Shown here piece by piece: positions 1-8,236 of a stretch of 27,059 nucleotides of DNA; the stretch's first letter is position 1, and each line of letters starts with the position of its first letter. Position numbers and translations under genes: made by a program. The notes beneath the pieces were generated by a model. It was not told the DNA's origin. It did not search any database and was given only the letters and a program-made list of their open reading frames with translations. The DNA comes from Pseudomonadaceae bacterium UBA836 (GTDB taxonomy: Bacteria; Pseudomonadota; Gammaproteobacteria; Pseudomonadales; Pseudomonadaceae), in the NCBI GenBank assembly GCA_002296055.1, contig DBHE01000260.1:6716-33774 (forward strand), in the 5' to 3' direction.

Positions 1-63
1 ATGGAGTTTGCGGTGGAAGCCGGCAAGCTGCTTGAGGTGAGTCTCGAAGGGTCAGTGGGCTGA
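1..63 (+). CDS. sufB: Fe-S cluster assembly scaffold SufB, C-terminal fragment
   Basis: Only the last 20 codons and the TGA stop are inside the window; the gene begins upstream. The fragment ends MEFAVEAGKLLEVSLEGSVG, which matches the conserved tail of SufB (in which EFAVEANKL...EGSVG is typical). SufB is the scaffold on which the SufBCD complex builds iron-sulfur clusters in the cytoplasm. The position 47 bases before sufC supports the call. The start and the catalytic residues cannot be seen here. Confidence 0.85.
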   Translation: MEFAVEAGKLLEVSLEGSVG

Positions 64-110
64 GCGCAGCGCGCCGCCTGACAACGGTTAAAGTAATTTA
101 TTAGGCATAA

Positions 111-863
111 ATGATGCTAAATATCAAAGACTTGTACGCGAAAGTTGAAGAGAAAGATATCCTCAAAGGGCTGTCTATCGACATCAAGCCGGGCGAAGTA
201 CACGCCATCATGGGGCCCAATGGTTCAGGCAAAAGCACCATGGGTAACGTGCTCTCCGGCCGTCCTGGCTATGAGGCGACTGCAGGCTCGGTGACCTTCA
301 AAGGGCAGGATCTGCTGGAGCTGGAAACCGAGGAGCGCGCGCGTGAAGGTCTGTTTCTGGCGTTCCAGTATCCGGTTGAGATTCCGGGTGTCAGCAACAT
401 GGAGTTTCTCAAGGCGGCAGTCGATGCAAAACGCAAGCACCAGGGGCTGGATGAAATCTCCTCGGTGGACTTTCTGAAGCTGGCCCGCGAGACCTGCAAG
501 CGCGTCAACCTGGATGCCAGCTTCCTCAAGCGCGGCGTCAACGAAGGTTTTTCCGGTGGCGAGAAGAAGCGTAACGAGATCATGCAGATGATGCTGCTTG
601 AGCCGGAGCTGTGCATTCTCGACGAGACCGACTCCGGTCTGGACATCGACGCCCTGCAGGTCGTTGCCGATGGCGTCAACGCCATGCGTGACGGCAAGCG
701 CAGCTTTCTGGTGGTAACTCACTATCAGCGCCTGCTCGACTACATCGTGCCTGATTATGTGCACGTGCTGGCCGGTGGTCGCATCGTCAAGTCCGGCGAT
801 AAGAGCCTGGCACTGGAGCTGGAAGCCAAGGGTTACGGCTGGCTGGAAAACGAGGTGGTTTGA
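111..863 (+). CDS. sufC: Fe-S cluster assembly ATPase SufC
   Basis: SufC is the ABC-type ATPase of the cytoplasmic SufBC2D scaffold; ATP-driven dimerisation reshapes SufB-SufD during cluster assembly. The protein is 250 residues, normal for the family. Walker A GPNGSGKST is at 35-43, the ABC signature FSGGEKKR at 147-154, and Walker B LCILDE at about 167-172. The signature FSGGEKKRNEI is SufC-specific and differs from the LSGGQ of transport ATPases. Two ATG codons stand in tandem at 111 and 114; either could be the start, as homologues usually begin MLxIKDL. There is no strong Shine-Dalgarno sequence. The stop lies four bases before sufD, so translation is probably coupled. Confidence 0.97.
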   Translation: MMLNIKDLYAKVEEKDILKGLSIDIKPGEVHAIMGPNGSGKSTMGNVLSGRPGYEATAGSVTFKGQDLLELETEERAREGLFLAFQYPVEIPGVSNMEFLKAAVDAKRKHQGLDEISSVDFLKLARETCKRVNLDASFLKRGVNEGFSGGEKKRNEIMQMMLLEPELCILDETDSGLDIDALQVVADGVNAMRDGKRSFLVVTHYQRLLDYIVPDYVHVLAGGRIVKSGDKSLALELEAKGYGWLENEVV

Positions 864-867
864 TCCG

Positions 868-2175
868 ATGAGCGATTTTCAACAGACGGCCTTGCAGCTG
901 GCGGCACAGCAGCAGTCACCCGAGTGGCTGGCGGGCCTGCGTGAGCAGGGCGCCAGCACGTGGGGTGAGGCAAGCTGGCCGACGCGCAAGACCGAAAACT
1001 GGAAGTATCTGTCGCTGGCGCCATTACAGCAGTATCAGCAGTTGGGTTGGAGCAACGCGCCTGATAGCCACGCTCTGGACGAGGTTGAACAGCTGCAGCT
1101 GGACGCGACCCGCCTGGTGTTCATCAACGGACGCTTCAGTACGGAGCATTCCAGCAGTTTGCCGGCGGAGGTCGTACGTTTTGGCGCGGCTGACGCAGAA
1201 CAGCGCGCATTGATCGGCCAGCATCTGGGTAAAGTGGTCGACAGTGAGCGCCACCTGTTTGCGGCGCTCAGCAACGCCTGGGCCGCTGATGGCGTGCTGG
1301 TGCACGTGCCGCGTGGCGTACGCCTGGAGAAGCCGTTGTACGTGGTCAACCTCAGTACTCCGCAGCGCACGCCGGTAGCCGCTAGCCAGCGCTTGCTGGT
1401 GGTGCTGGAAGACAATGCCCAGGCCGAGCTGATTGAGCATTACGCCTCTGACGCCCATGCCCAGAACGGCTTTGTCAACAGCCTCACCGAGGTGGTTGTA
1501 GGCCAGAATGCGCAGGTGCAGCACTACCGCATCAACCTGGAACAGGAAGACCTGCTGCACGTTGGTGGTGTGCACGTGAACCTGCAGCGTGATGCGCGTT
1601 TCCACGGTTTTACCCTGGCTCAGGGTAGTCGCCTCAAGCGCATCGACTACCAGGTGAACATGCTGGGCGAGGGCGCCCATCTGGATTTGAATGGCATTTA
1701 CCTGCCGCGTAATCGCCAGGTGATCGACTATCACACCAACGTCGAGCATTGCGTGCCCCATTGCACCAGCAACGAGGTGTTCCGCGGCATCATTGGTGAC
1801 GCCGCCAAAGCAGTCTTCAATGGCCGGATTCACATTCATCCGCAGGCGCAGAAGACGCTGGCCGAGCTCAGCAACAAGAACCTGCTGACCTCGCGCACCG
1901 CCGAGATCAACACCAAGCCGGAGCTGGAAATCTACGCTGATGACGTGCGTTGCGCTCACGGCGCGACCATCAGCCAGCTGGATGAAACCTCGCTCTACTA
2001 TCTGCAAAGCCGTGGCGTGTCGCATGCCGATGCCGTCACCATGTTGAGCTTCGGCTTCATCAACGAGCTGCTTAACCAAGTGCCGGAGCAGGCGGTGCAG
2101 GATTATCTGCGCCCGCGGCTGGTGTCGTTGTTTGGCCAGGCTAGCGAGATGGTAGGGCAGATCGGTTATGAATGA
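868..2175 (+). CDS. sufD: Fe-S cluster assembly protein SufD
   Basis: SufD partners SufB in the SufBC2D scaffold and is needed for iron acquisition during de novo cluster assembly. The frame is open from 757, but the start was set at the ATG at 868, just after the sufC stop, giving MSDFQQTALQ and 435 residues, typical for SufD. The N-terminal third is variable and helical. The C-terminal two thirds is the right-handed beta-helix shared with SufB, including NEVFRGIIGD, FNGRIHIHPQAQKT and the conserved DDVRCAHGAT segment near the C-terminus. The stop overlaps the start of sufS by eight bases. Confidence 0.96.
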   Translation: MSDFQQTALQLAAQQQSPEWLAGLREQGASTWGEASWPTRKTENWKYLSLAPLQQYQQLGWSNAPDSHALDEVEQLQLDATRLVFINGRFSTEHSSSLPAEVVRFGAADAEQRALIGQHLGKVVDSERHLFAALSNAWAADGVLVHVPRGVRLEKPLYVVNLSTPQRTPVAASQRLLVVLEDNAQAELIEHYASDAHAQNGFVNSLTEVVVGQNAQVQHYRINLEQEDLLHVGGVHVNLQRDARFHGFTLAQGSRLKRIDYQVNMLGEGAHLDLNGIYLPRNRQVIDYHTNVEHCVPHCTSNEVFRGIIGDAAKAVFNGRIHIHPQAQKTLAELSNKNLLTSRTAEINTKPELEIYADDVRCAHGATISQLDETSLYYLQSRGVSHADAVTMLSFGFINELLNQVPEQAVQDYLRPRLVSLFGQASEMVGQIGYE

Positions 2176-3406
2176 GCAGGTAAAGCCACTGGCCTTTGAT
2201 GCCGAGCGAGTGCGCGCCGACTTCCCGATTTTGCATCAGGAGGTTAACGGCCACCCGTTGGTATACCTGGACAACGCCGCTACCACGCAGAAGCCGCGGG
2301 CGGTGATCCAGGCACTGGTGGACTACTACGAGCAGGACAACAGCAACGTCCATCGCGGCGCCCACGCGCTGGCTGACCGGGCAACGCAAAAGTTTGAAGC
2401 GGCCCGTGTGAAGGTGGCCGAGTTTATCAATGCACCTGAGGCACGCCAGGTCATCTGGACCCGTGGCACTACCGAAGGCATCAATCTGGTAGCCGCCAGT
2501 TGGGGCCGAGCCAACCTGAAGGCTGGCGATCGGGTGCTGGTGTCGGCCATGGAGCACCATTCCAATATCGTGCCCTGGCAGCTGGTGGCGGCCGAGAGGG
2601 GCGCCAGCGTAGAGCCAATACCGGTCGATGCCGAAGGCACGCTGGACCTGGCGGCGCTTGAAGGCATGCTGGATGAGCGCGTAAAAATGGTCGCTTGTGG
2701 CCATGTATCTAACGCCCTCGGCACAGTCAATCCGGTCGAGCAGGTGGTGCAGCTGGCCCACGCTGCAGGTGCGCTGGTCTTGATTGACGGCGCTCAGGCG
2801 GTCAGTCATTGGCCGGTGGATGTGCAGGCGCTGGATTGCGACTTTTACGTATTCTCGGCCCACAAGCTGTTTGGCCCGACGGGCTTGGGCGCGCTCTACG
2901 GCAAGACGACGCTGCTGGAGGCGATGCCGCCCTACCAGGGTGGTGGTGAGATGATTGAGACGGTGAGCTTTGCCGGCACGACCTTCAATCAGCTGCCCTA
3001 TAAATTTGAGGCGGGCACACCCGATATCGCCGGTGTGATTGCCTTTGGCGCGGCCATTGATTATCTGAATCAGCTCGACCGAGCCGGCGCCGCCGCCCAC
3101 GAGCAGGCGCTGCTGGCCTACGCAGAAGAGCGCGCCAAAGCCACGCCGGGCGTGCGTTTGGTCGGTACCTCGGCCAACAAGACCAGCGTCATGAGCTTTT
3201 TGCTGGAGGGCGCGCACCCCAACGATGTGGGCATGTTGCTCGATCAGCAAGGTGTTGCGGTGCGTACGGGCAATCACTGTGCGCAGCCGATCATGGAGCA
3301 ATACGGTATTCCAGGTACGGTGCGGGCAAGTCTGGCTTTCTATAACACCCGTGCCGATATTGACCGACTGTTCGTGGCCTTGGAAAAAGTACGGCAGTTT
3401 CTTTAG
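2168..3406 (+). CDS. sufS: Cysteine desulfurase SufS
   Basis: SufS is a PLP-dependent class-V aminotransferase fold enzyme that takes sulfur from L-cysteine as a persulfide and passes it to SufE. The protein has 412 residues. The PLP lysine is K233 in FSAHKLFGPTG, the active-site cysteine is C371 in VRTGNHCAQP, and the cofactor-contact motifs YLDNAATTQKP (about 33-43) and MEHHSNIVPWQ (about 128-138) are intact. The RTGNHCAQP loop is the group II (SufS) form. The ATG overlaps the end of sufD, indicating translational coupling. The dedicated SufE lies three genes downstream. Confidence 0.97.
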   Translation: MNEQVKPLAFDAERVRADFPILHQEVNGHPLVYLDNAATTQKPRAVIQALVDYYEQDNSNVHRGAHALADRATQKFEAARVKVAEFINAPEARQVIWTRGTTEGINLVAASWGRANLKAGDRVLVSAMEHHSNIVPWQLVAAERGASVEPIPVDAEGTLDLAALEGMLDERVKMVACGHVSNALGTVNPVEQVVQLAHAAGALVLIDGAQAVSHWPVDVQALDCDFYVFSAHKLFGPTGLGALYGKTTLLEAMPPYQGGGEMIETVSFAGTTFNQLPYKFEAGTPDIAGVIAFGAAIDYLNQLDRAGAAAHEQALLAYAEERAKATPGVRLVGTSANKTSVMSFLLEGAHPNDVGMLLDQQGVAVRTGNHCAQPIMEQYGIPGTVRASLAFYNTRADIDRLFVALEKVRQFL

Positions 3407-3416
3407 GAGTCATCAG

Positions 3417-3773
3417 ATGAGCGTTGAATCCTTCGATCCCAGTCAACCAGTAGTAACCGTTACCCCCGCTGCGTTGGCGCATTTTCGCCACCAGCTTGGC
3501 GGGCAGCAGGGTAAGGCTGTGCGCTTAAGCGTCAAGAAAAGCGGCTGCACCGGGTTCAAGTATGTGATCGACTTGGTAGAGCAGGCTGGCGCGAGTGACC
3601 TGCACTATCAGCTGGACGAGCAGGTTGAGCTGCTGGTTGATGGCGACAGTCTGCAAATGCTGTCCGGCACCGAGATTGATCTGGTGCGAGAGGGCATCAA
3701 TAAACAGATCAAATTCGTGAACCCCAACGTCAAGGACGAGTGCGGCTGCGGCGAAAGCTTCAGCGTTGACTGA
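3417..3773 (+). CDS. sufA: A-type Fe-S carrier (SufA/HesB-IscA family)
   Basis: This is an A-type carrier, 118 residues from the ATG at 3417. An AGGAG sits at 3405-3409 and overlaps the end of sufS. Such proteins bind iron-sulfur clusters and transfer them from SufBCD to apo-enzymes. The three invariant cysteines are present: C44 in KKSGCTG, and C109 and C111 in ECGCGESF. The frame is open further upstream (from 3225), but that part is out of phase with sufS and only reflects the overlap. It could be named IscA- or ErpA-like; the place in the suf operon favours SufA. Here the carrier follows sufS, whereas in E. coli sufA is first. Confidence 0.88.
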   Translation: MSVESFDPSQPVVTVTPAALAHFRHQLGGQQGKAVRLSVKKSGCTGFKYVIDLVEQAGASDLHYQLDEQVELLVDGDSLQMLSGTEIDLVREGINKQIKFVNPNVKDECGCGESFSVD

Positions 3774-3785
3774 TTCGTCGCTGTT

Positions 3786-3813
3786 AAGGGCGCGTCCACT
3801 GATGCCGCGCCTT
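3786..3813 (+). other. Intra-operon hairpin between sufA and sufT
   Basis: The 64-base gap between the carrier gene and sufT holds an imperfect inverted repeat. AAGG-CGCG (3786-3794, one bulged G) pairs with CGCGCCTT (3806-3813) around an 11-base loop. No T-run follows, so it is unlikely to stop transcription fully. It may be an mRNA processing or stabilising element. Confidence 0.35.
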
Positions 3814-3837
3814 CATGTCTTGCTGTGAGGAACTCTG

Positions 3838-4371
3838 ATGGAACGTCGCATGGTGGTAGCGCGGGCCGATTGCCCGGCTCGCCGAGTCCCCGACGGAACT
3901 CCCCTGACCATCCCCAAGGATACCTTTGTCACCATCACCCAGGCGCTTGGGGGTAACTACACCGTTACCTACAATGGCCAGATGGTGCGGGTGGATGGCA
4001 CCGACGCTGAAGCCCTGGGGCTTGAGCCAGAGCTGCTGTCTTTCCCCGAGGCAGAGGATGACCAAATCCGTGAGGAGCAGGTCTGGGAGGCGCTAAAAAC
4101 CGTTTATGACCCGGAAATTCCGGTTGATCTGGTGAATTTGGGACTTGTCTATGCTGTCGAGGTCGATCAGTCGGCGCACAAGGTCACCATTGAAATGACG
4201 CTCACAGCCCCTGGCTGCGGTATGGGCCCGGTGCTGGTTGGAGATGTTGAATACCGCGTCAAACTGGTGCCCAACGTGGATGAGGTCAAGGTCAATCTGG
4301 TATTCGATCCGCCTTGGCAGCGCCACATGATGAGTGAAGAAGCCCAGCTTGAAACCGGCATGTTTTTTTGA
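3838..4371 (+). CDS. sufT: Putative Fe-S assembly protein SufT (DUF59/MIP18)
   Basis: SufT is an auxiliary factor for maturing iron-sulfur proteins. The DUF59 (MIP18) family is related to eukaryotic CIA factor MIP18 and to PaaD. The protein has 177 residues. A short N-terminal domain of about 70 residues precedes the DUF59 domain (about 78-165). The conserved VYDPEIPVDLVNLGLVY stretch starts at 89, and the family cysteine is C127 in TLTAPGCGMG, followed by VFDPPW. A GAGG lies ahead of the ATG. A second cysteine, C12, is in the N-terminal part. sufE follows after 12 bases. The function is known mainly from Gram-positive homologues, so the exact client proteins here are unknown. Confidence 0.9.
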   Translation: MERRMVVARADCPARRVPDGTPLTIPKDTFVTITQALGGNYTVTYNGQMVRVDGTDAEALGLEPELLSFPEAEDDQIREEQVWEALKTVYDPEIPVDLVNLGLVYAVEVDQSAHKVTIEMTLTAPGCGMGPVLVGDVEYRVKLVPNVDEVKVNLVFDPPWQRHMMSEEAQLETGMFF

Positions 4372-4383
4372 GGACAGCAACAC

Positions 4384-4800
4384 ATGAGTCGATTTGGTAC
4401 GGAGATCACCAGCGAGGATATCGTTGATACCCTGTCGTTTTTCGACAGCTGGGAAGACCGTTACAAGTACATCATTGATCTCGGGCGCGAGCTGCCCGAG
4501 CTTGATGCTGCCCAGCGCACCGAAGAAAATCTGGTGCGCGGCTGCCAGAGTCAGGTATGGCTGGTTAGCCGCCGTGACGGCGACAGGCTCTATTTTGACG
4601 CAGACAGTGATGCTTTTATCGTCAAAGGGCTGCTCGCGGTGGTACTTGCTGCCTACAATGGAAAAGACGCAGCCAGTATTCGCGAATTTGATATCGAAGG
4701 GTATTTCAGCGATCTGAATCTGCTCAAACACCTGAGCGTTACCCGTGGCAATGGCTTGCGCGCCATGGTGCAACGTATTCAGGCCAGCGCAGCGGCCTGA
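4384..4800 (+). CDS. sufE: Sulfur acceptor protein SufE
   Basis: SufE accepts the persulfide sulfur from SufS, stimulates its desulfurase activity and hands the sulfur to SufB. The protein is 138 residues, normal for SufE. The acceptor cysteine is C54 in LVRGCQSQVW, the family hallmark. SWEDRYKYIIDLGRELP (about 22-38) is the typical N-terminal helix. It is the last gene of the suf run; a series of hairpins follows in the next 160 bases. CsdE is a close paralogue family, but the operon context favours SufE. Confidence 0.95.
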   Translation: MSRFGTEITSEDIVDTLSFFDSWEDRYKYIIDLGRELPELDAAQRTEENLVRGCQSQVWLVSRRDGDRLYFDADSDAFIVKGLLAVVLAAYNGKDAASIREFDIEGYFSDLNLLKHLSVTRGNGLRAMVQRIQASAAA

Positions 4801-4804
4801 ATAA

Positions 4805-4924
4805 ATGGCGCCAGATAATGGCGCTATGCAATCAGCTGTTGTGCCTGACTACAGCTCCGGTTATGGTCGCATTGCGACCGGATGCCAAACAGAAGCCCCC
4901 GGCGTAGTCGGTCGTTGGGGGGCT
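4805..4924 (+). other. Three hairpins downstream of sufE
   Basis: The 159-base gap between sufE and the next gene contains three stem-loops in series. ATGGCGCC (4805-4812) pairs with GGCGCTAT (4820-4827). GGTCGC (4865-4870) pairs with GCGACC (4874-4879) around ATT. AGCCCCC (4894-4900) pairs with GGGGGCT (4918-4924). None is followed by a T-run on the + strand, so I do not call a classical intrinsic terminator. They could together end the suf transcript or protect its 3' end. Confidence 0.45.
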
Positions 4925-4959
4925 GACTGATAAAAAACAACAACTGCAGAGTTCACTGC

Positions 4960-5964
4960 ATGCGGACATTCTGGTCCAGGCTGAAGGATGACTTTCAGCT
5001 GTCTATCATCACGCTGGTTGGTCTTCTGGCCATCGTCGGCATCGCACCCTATGCTGTCTTCCGCCTGAGTGAGGGCAGTTGGCTAGTGGGGGCTACCGAT
5101 ACCTTTCTGGTGGTCAGCAGCATCCTGGCCGTGGTTTATGCCTGGCGCAGTGGTGACACCATTCGTCCTGGCCAGTTTCTGGCTCTCATCTATTCGGTTG
5201 GTGCGTTTTTGGTGGCTGCCAAGTTGGGCGCCAACGGCCTGTTCTGGATGTACGTGCTCATCCTGTTTAACTTCTTTGTGGTGCCGCCGTTGCAAAGCCT
5301 GGTTGCAACCATGACGACGTTGATTGCGATCTGCGCGTACGGTTGGCTGCACCCCGAACGGGTATTTGAAAGCCATTATCAGATGGCGTCCTTCGTTGTG
5401 ACCTGCCTGCTTTGCGGTTTGTTTGCCTTCGTCTTCGCCTTTCGCGGGCGTGCGCAGCGCCGCCAGCTCTCACGCCTGGCTACTCTCGACCCGCTTACCG
5501 GCGCCGGAAACCGGCGCACCATGGACAGCGAGTTGGATATCGCCATCGCCGATAGCAGGCGGTATGACATCAACTTTGGCTTGCTGGTGCTCGATCTTGA
5601 CCACTTCAAGCAGGTGAACGACCAGTTCGGCCATGCCATCGGCGATCAGGTGTTGGTACGCTTTGTGGCCGCGGTACGAGAGGTGTGCCGTCCGTCCGAC
5701 CGGCTGTTCCGGCTGGGAGGGGAGGAGTTTGTACTCCTGGTGCCGAAGGCAGATGATGCCAGTTTGCAGACAATAGCCCGGCATATTCAGCAGCGCGTAC
5801 GCGAGCAGCTGCGCCGCCCGGACGGTCAGCCCGTGACGGTGTCTATCGGCGGCAGCTTGCTGACGGGGCAGCAGAGCAGGGACAACTGGTTGAAGGCGGC
5901 GGACGAAAGCATGTACGAAGCCAAGCGTGCAGGCCGCGATCAGACAGTGATCAGCAGCTGCTGA
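4960..5964 (+). CDS. Membrane diguanylate cyclase (GGDEF)
   Basis: Predicted to make cyclic di-GMP from two GTP molecules at the inner membrane. The N-terminal half (about 15-160) has five or six hydrophobic segments with no recognised ligand motif and resembles an integral-membrane sensory (MASE-like) region. The GGDEF domain runs from about 170 to 330. It opens with LDPLTGAGNRR, contains LDLDHFKQVND, and has an intact active site GGEEF at 253-257. The inhibitory I-site RPSD (244-247) lies exactly five residues before it, so feedback inhibition by the product is likely. The Shine-Dalgarno sequence is weak. It is probably a single-gene unit, and the signal sensed is not evident. Confidence 0.92.
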   Translation: MRTFWSRLKDDFQLSIITLVGLLAIVGIAPYAVFRLSEGSWLVGATDTFLVVSSILAVVYAWRSGDTIRPGQFLALIYSVGAFLVAAKLGANGLFWMYVLILFNFFVVPPLQSLVATMTTLIAICAYGWLHPERVFESHYQMASFVVTCLLCGLFAFVFAFRGRAQRRQLSRLATLDPLTGAGNRRTMDSELDIAIADSRRYDINFGLLVLDLDHFKQVNDQFGHAIGDQVLVRFVAAVREVCRPSDRLFRLGGEEFVLLVPKADDASLQTIARHIQQRVREQLRRPDGQPVTVSIGGSLLTGQQSRDNWLKAADESMYEAKRAGRDQTVISSC

Positions 5965-6058
5965 GGCTGACACGCCCAATCGGGCGGTTGCAGCGCTCTG
6001 ACGAGCTGATTACCATCGTTGCTATGCCATTGTTGGCAGCCAACTGGAGTCAGCCGTT

Positions 6059-6406
6059 ATGAAATCGACTTTTACTGATCGAGAATTCTGGCAAAAACTG
6101 GCCAACCATGCCCGGCTTGCCGGTCGCGAAGTGGTAGAGAAAGCGCTCTGCCTCTACTACGCGGCTAGACGTCCGGAAACGCCCAGTTGGGCCAAAGCTG
6201 TTATTTTTAGCGTGCTGGCCTACTTTATTGCGCCGCTGGATGCGGTACCGGACTTCACGCCGTTGGTCGGATTCACCGATGATCTTGGCGTGTTCGCGTC
6301 GGCTCTGGCCCTGGTGGCCATGTACATTGACCGCGATGTGCAGCGCCAGGCGCGTGAGCGGGCTGAAAGCTGGTTCGGCCCGCATATCGAAGAGGTGTTT
6401 GAGTGA
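6059..6406 (+). CDS. YkvA/DUF1232 family membrane protein
   Basis: A 115-residue protein of the DUF1232 (YkvA) family, whose function is not established. The core motif lies at about 42-75: PSWAKAVIFSVLAYFIAPLDAVPDFTP and then VGFTDDLGV. The IAPLDxxPDxxPxxGxxDD pattern is the family signature. One or two hydrophobic segments (about 44-62 and 74-90) suggest membrane association. A GGAG lies about ten bases before the ATG. The gene stands alone and faces a DUF411 gene tail to tail; a shared hairpin separates them. Confidence 0.88.
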   Translation: MKSTFTDREFWQKLANHARLAGREVVEKALCLYYAARRPETPSWAKAVIFSVLAYFIAPLDAVPDFTPLVGFTDDLGVFASALALVAMYIDRDVQRQARERAESWFGPHIEEVFE

Positions 6407-6411
6407 TGCGA

Positions 6412-6438
6412 GCAAGGCCCTGAAACATCAGGGCTTGC
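6412..6438. terminator. Hairpin shared by convergent DUF1232 and DUF411 genes
   Basis: GCAAGGCCCTG (6412-6422) and CAGGGCTTGC (6429-6438) form a stem with one bulged G around the loop AAACAT. It lies between the stops of two convergent genes, the expected place for a bidirectional terminator. Neither side has a strong T-run, so efficiency is uncertain. Confidence 0.5.
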
Positions 6439-6442
6439 CCGG

Positions 6443-6865
6443 TCAGTGGCGGTTGAACACCTGCCGCTGGCCGTCGGCGTCAATCGCGATGACCTCATAT
6501 GGGTCTTGTCTGTCCCCCATCTCCATGCCGGGCGAGCCAATCGGCATGCCAGGTACCGCCAGGCCGCGCAGGCCGCTATCCGCGTCTGCAGCCAATATGT
6601 CGCTGGCCGGTACGTGCCCTTCGATGAACATATCCTTGTAAATCGCGGTGTGACAGGAGCGCAAATCTGGCGAAATGCCCAGTTGCTGCTTCAGCGTTAC
6701 CACATTAGCGGTGACATGGTCTGTTACCTCAAAGCCGTTTTCCTGCAGGTGCTCAATCCACGCATGGCAGCAACCACAGTTTGGGTCGCGGTACACATCG
6801 ATACTGGCGGCCTGAACCAGGCCGGAGCAGAGCAGCAGAGCGCTGGCAAGCAGGTTTCTTTTCAT
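6443..6865 (-). CDS. Secreted DUF411 metal-binding protein
   Basis: A DUF411 family protein of 140 residues; the family is often linked to copper resistance and is thought to bind metal, but its role is not proven. The start was set at the ATG at 6865, where GGAGAG precedes it and a clear signal peptide follows (MKRNLLASALLLCSGLVQA, cleavage before ASID). The family motif PNCGCCHAW is at about 28-36, with three cysteines and one histidine as likely ligands. The conserved DLRSCHTA and the GLAVPGMPIGSPGMEMG segment follow, the last rich in methionine and glycine. No copper oxidase or efflux gene is beside it, so the copper link is inferred from the family only. Confidence 0.88.
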   Translation of the reverse strand: MKRNLLASALLLCSGLVQAASIDVYRDPNCGCCHAWIEHLQENGFEVTDHVTANVVTLKQQLGISPDLRSCHTAIYKDMFIEGHVPASDILAADADSGLRGLAVPGMPIGSPGMEMGDRQDPYEVIAIDADGQRQVFNRH

Positions 6866-6961
6866 TTGACTCTCCACGGTGTGATGGGCGCTGCATCGGG
6901 TCGCCTTGCTTCTGTTACCATACAAGGATTCAGCAGCGGGCAGGCTAACTGCTTTGGCTGA

Positions 6962-8203
6962 ATGCTGTCATCCCGATTGCTCATCCAGCAGCCCCGTTGT
7001 CATTGCACGATGTTTCCATTGCCATTGATCTTTCTTACATTCAGCCACCGGCTGTGCCGACGTCTTTGCCTGCTTCTGGGTTTGGCATCGTGCGGCTTGT
7101 TTTCCGCACCATTGTTGGCGATGAATGTGGTGTTTGTGAGCCCGGGCAAGCCGGACGAGCCCTTCTGGATGGACGCTGCCGAGGGTTTACAGCATGCCGC
7201 AGCCAGCCTCGGCGTAGAGCTGGAGATACTCTACGCTGAACGCGACCACCTGGCGCAGTTGAGTCTGGTGCGTGATGTCGTCGAGCGGCCTGTCACGCAG
7301 CGACCTGACTATTTGCTGATTGCTGCCGACAAACAGGCCCTCACGGGCCAGCTGGAGCTGGCAGAGCGCGCGGGCCAGCGGGTGTTCGTCGCCTACAATG
7401 GCGTTCAGCGCAAGGAGCGCGCTCTGCTTGGCTACCCCCGTCAGCGCTTACCACACTGGTTGGGCAGCCTGGTGCCAGATGCGGAAGAGGCCGGATACCT
7501 CAGCGCACGAGCACTGATCCTGCGCGCTCAGCGCAAATGGCCAGGGGAGCAGAACGATGTACTTGAGATGGTCGCTATCTCGGGTGATCGCACTACGGAC
7601 AGCTCGCGTCGTCGCACCGCGGGGATGCTGCGCGCTGCCAGCGAGTTTGCTCGCGTGCACCTGCGTCAAACCGTGTACGGAGATTGGCAGCAAGAACATG
7701 CCCGCTACCAGACGCCGATTTTGCTCAACCGTTATCCCGATATTCGATTGATCTGGACGGGCAGCGATCTGATGGCATTTGGTGCCAGTGATGGTTTGCG
7801 CAGCAGCGGACGAGTGCCGGGCGAGGATGTATTGCTGTCGACCATCAATATGACAGAGCGCGCAACACGAGCGCTGTTGAATGGGGAGTTGCAAACGGTG
7901 GTGGGTGGTCATCACTTGGCGGCCGCCTGGTCCCTGGTGTTGCTCTACGACTATGACCAGGGCATCGACTTTGCCGAGACCGAAGGGCTGGAGATGGAGA
8001 AGAGCATGTTTACGCTCTTTAACCAGCCAATGGCAAAAACCTATCTACGCTACCTCGCGGCCGGGCGGCCTCAAGTGGACTATTGCTTCTTTAGCAAGGC
8101 CTGCAACCCATCTCGTACAGCTTATGACTTTACGATTGCGGCCTGGTTAAACGCTGCCAGCGACGCCATTGCTGTGCAGCAGCTGGACGCTGCTAATCGC
8201 TGA
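6962..8203 (+). CDS. Orphan ABC-type sugar-binding periplasmic protein
   Basis: A periplasmic binding protein of the ribose/galactose type (type I fold, Peripla_BP_4). The frame gives 413 residues from 6962. An internal ATG at 7010 would place the hydrophobic signal segment nearer the N-terminus and may be the true start. The signal ends near FSAPLLA, before MNVVFVSPG. VVFVSPGKPDEPFW is the first strand and ligand-facing loop; later come DYLLIAADKQAL, GDRTTDSSRRRTAGML and IWTGSDLMAFGASDGLR, all typical of this fold. No permease or ATPase gene lies nearby, so it may feed a distant transporter or act as a sensor partner. The ligand cannot be read from the sequence. Confidence 0.85.
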   Translation: MLSSRLLIQQPRCHCTMFPLPLIFLTFSHRLCRRLCLLLGLASCGLFSAPLLAMNVVFVSPGKPDEPFWMDAAEGLQHAAASLGVELEILYAERDHLAQLSLVRDVVERPVTQRPDYLLIAADKQALTGQLELAERAGQRVFVAYNGVQRKERALLGYPRQRLPHWLGSLVPDAEEAGYLSARALILRAQRKWPGEQNDVLEMVAISGDRTTDSSRRRTAGMLRAASEFARVHLRQTVYGDWQQEHARYQTPILLNRYPDIRLIWTGSDLMAFGASDGLRSSGRVPGEDVLLSTINMTERATRALLNGELQTVVGGHHLAAAWSLVLLYDYDQGIDFAETEGLEMEKSMFTLFNQPMAKTYLRYLAAGRPQVDYCFFSKACNPSRTAYDFTIAAWLNAASDAIAVQQLDAANR

Positions 8204-8236
8204 TTCATAGCGTTGTTCGGGCGACTAGTTGGGCGT

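Noticed and set aside
1024..3301. Minus-strand open frames of 351 and 386 codons opposite sufD and sufS
   Set aside because: They mirror well-identified suf genes and have no ribosome-binding site or family motif.
4894..4924. AGCCCCC/GGGGGCT stem as a classical Rho-independent terminator
   Set aside because: The loop is long and an A-run rather than a T-run follows on the plus strand.
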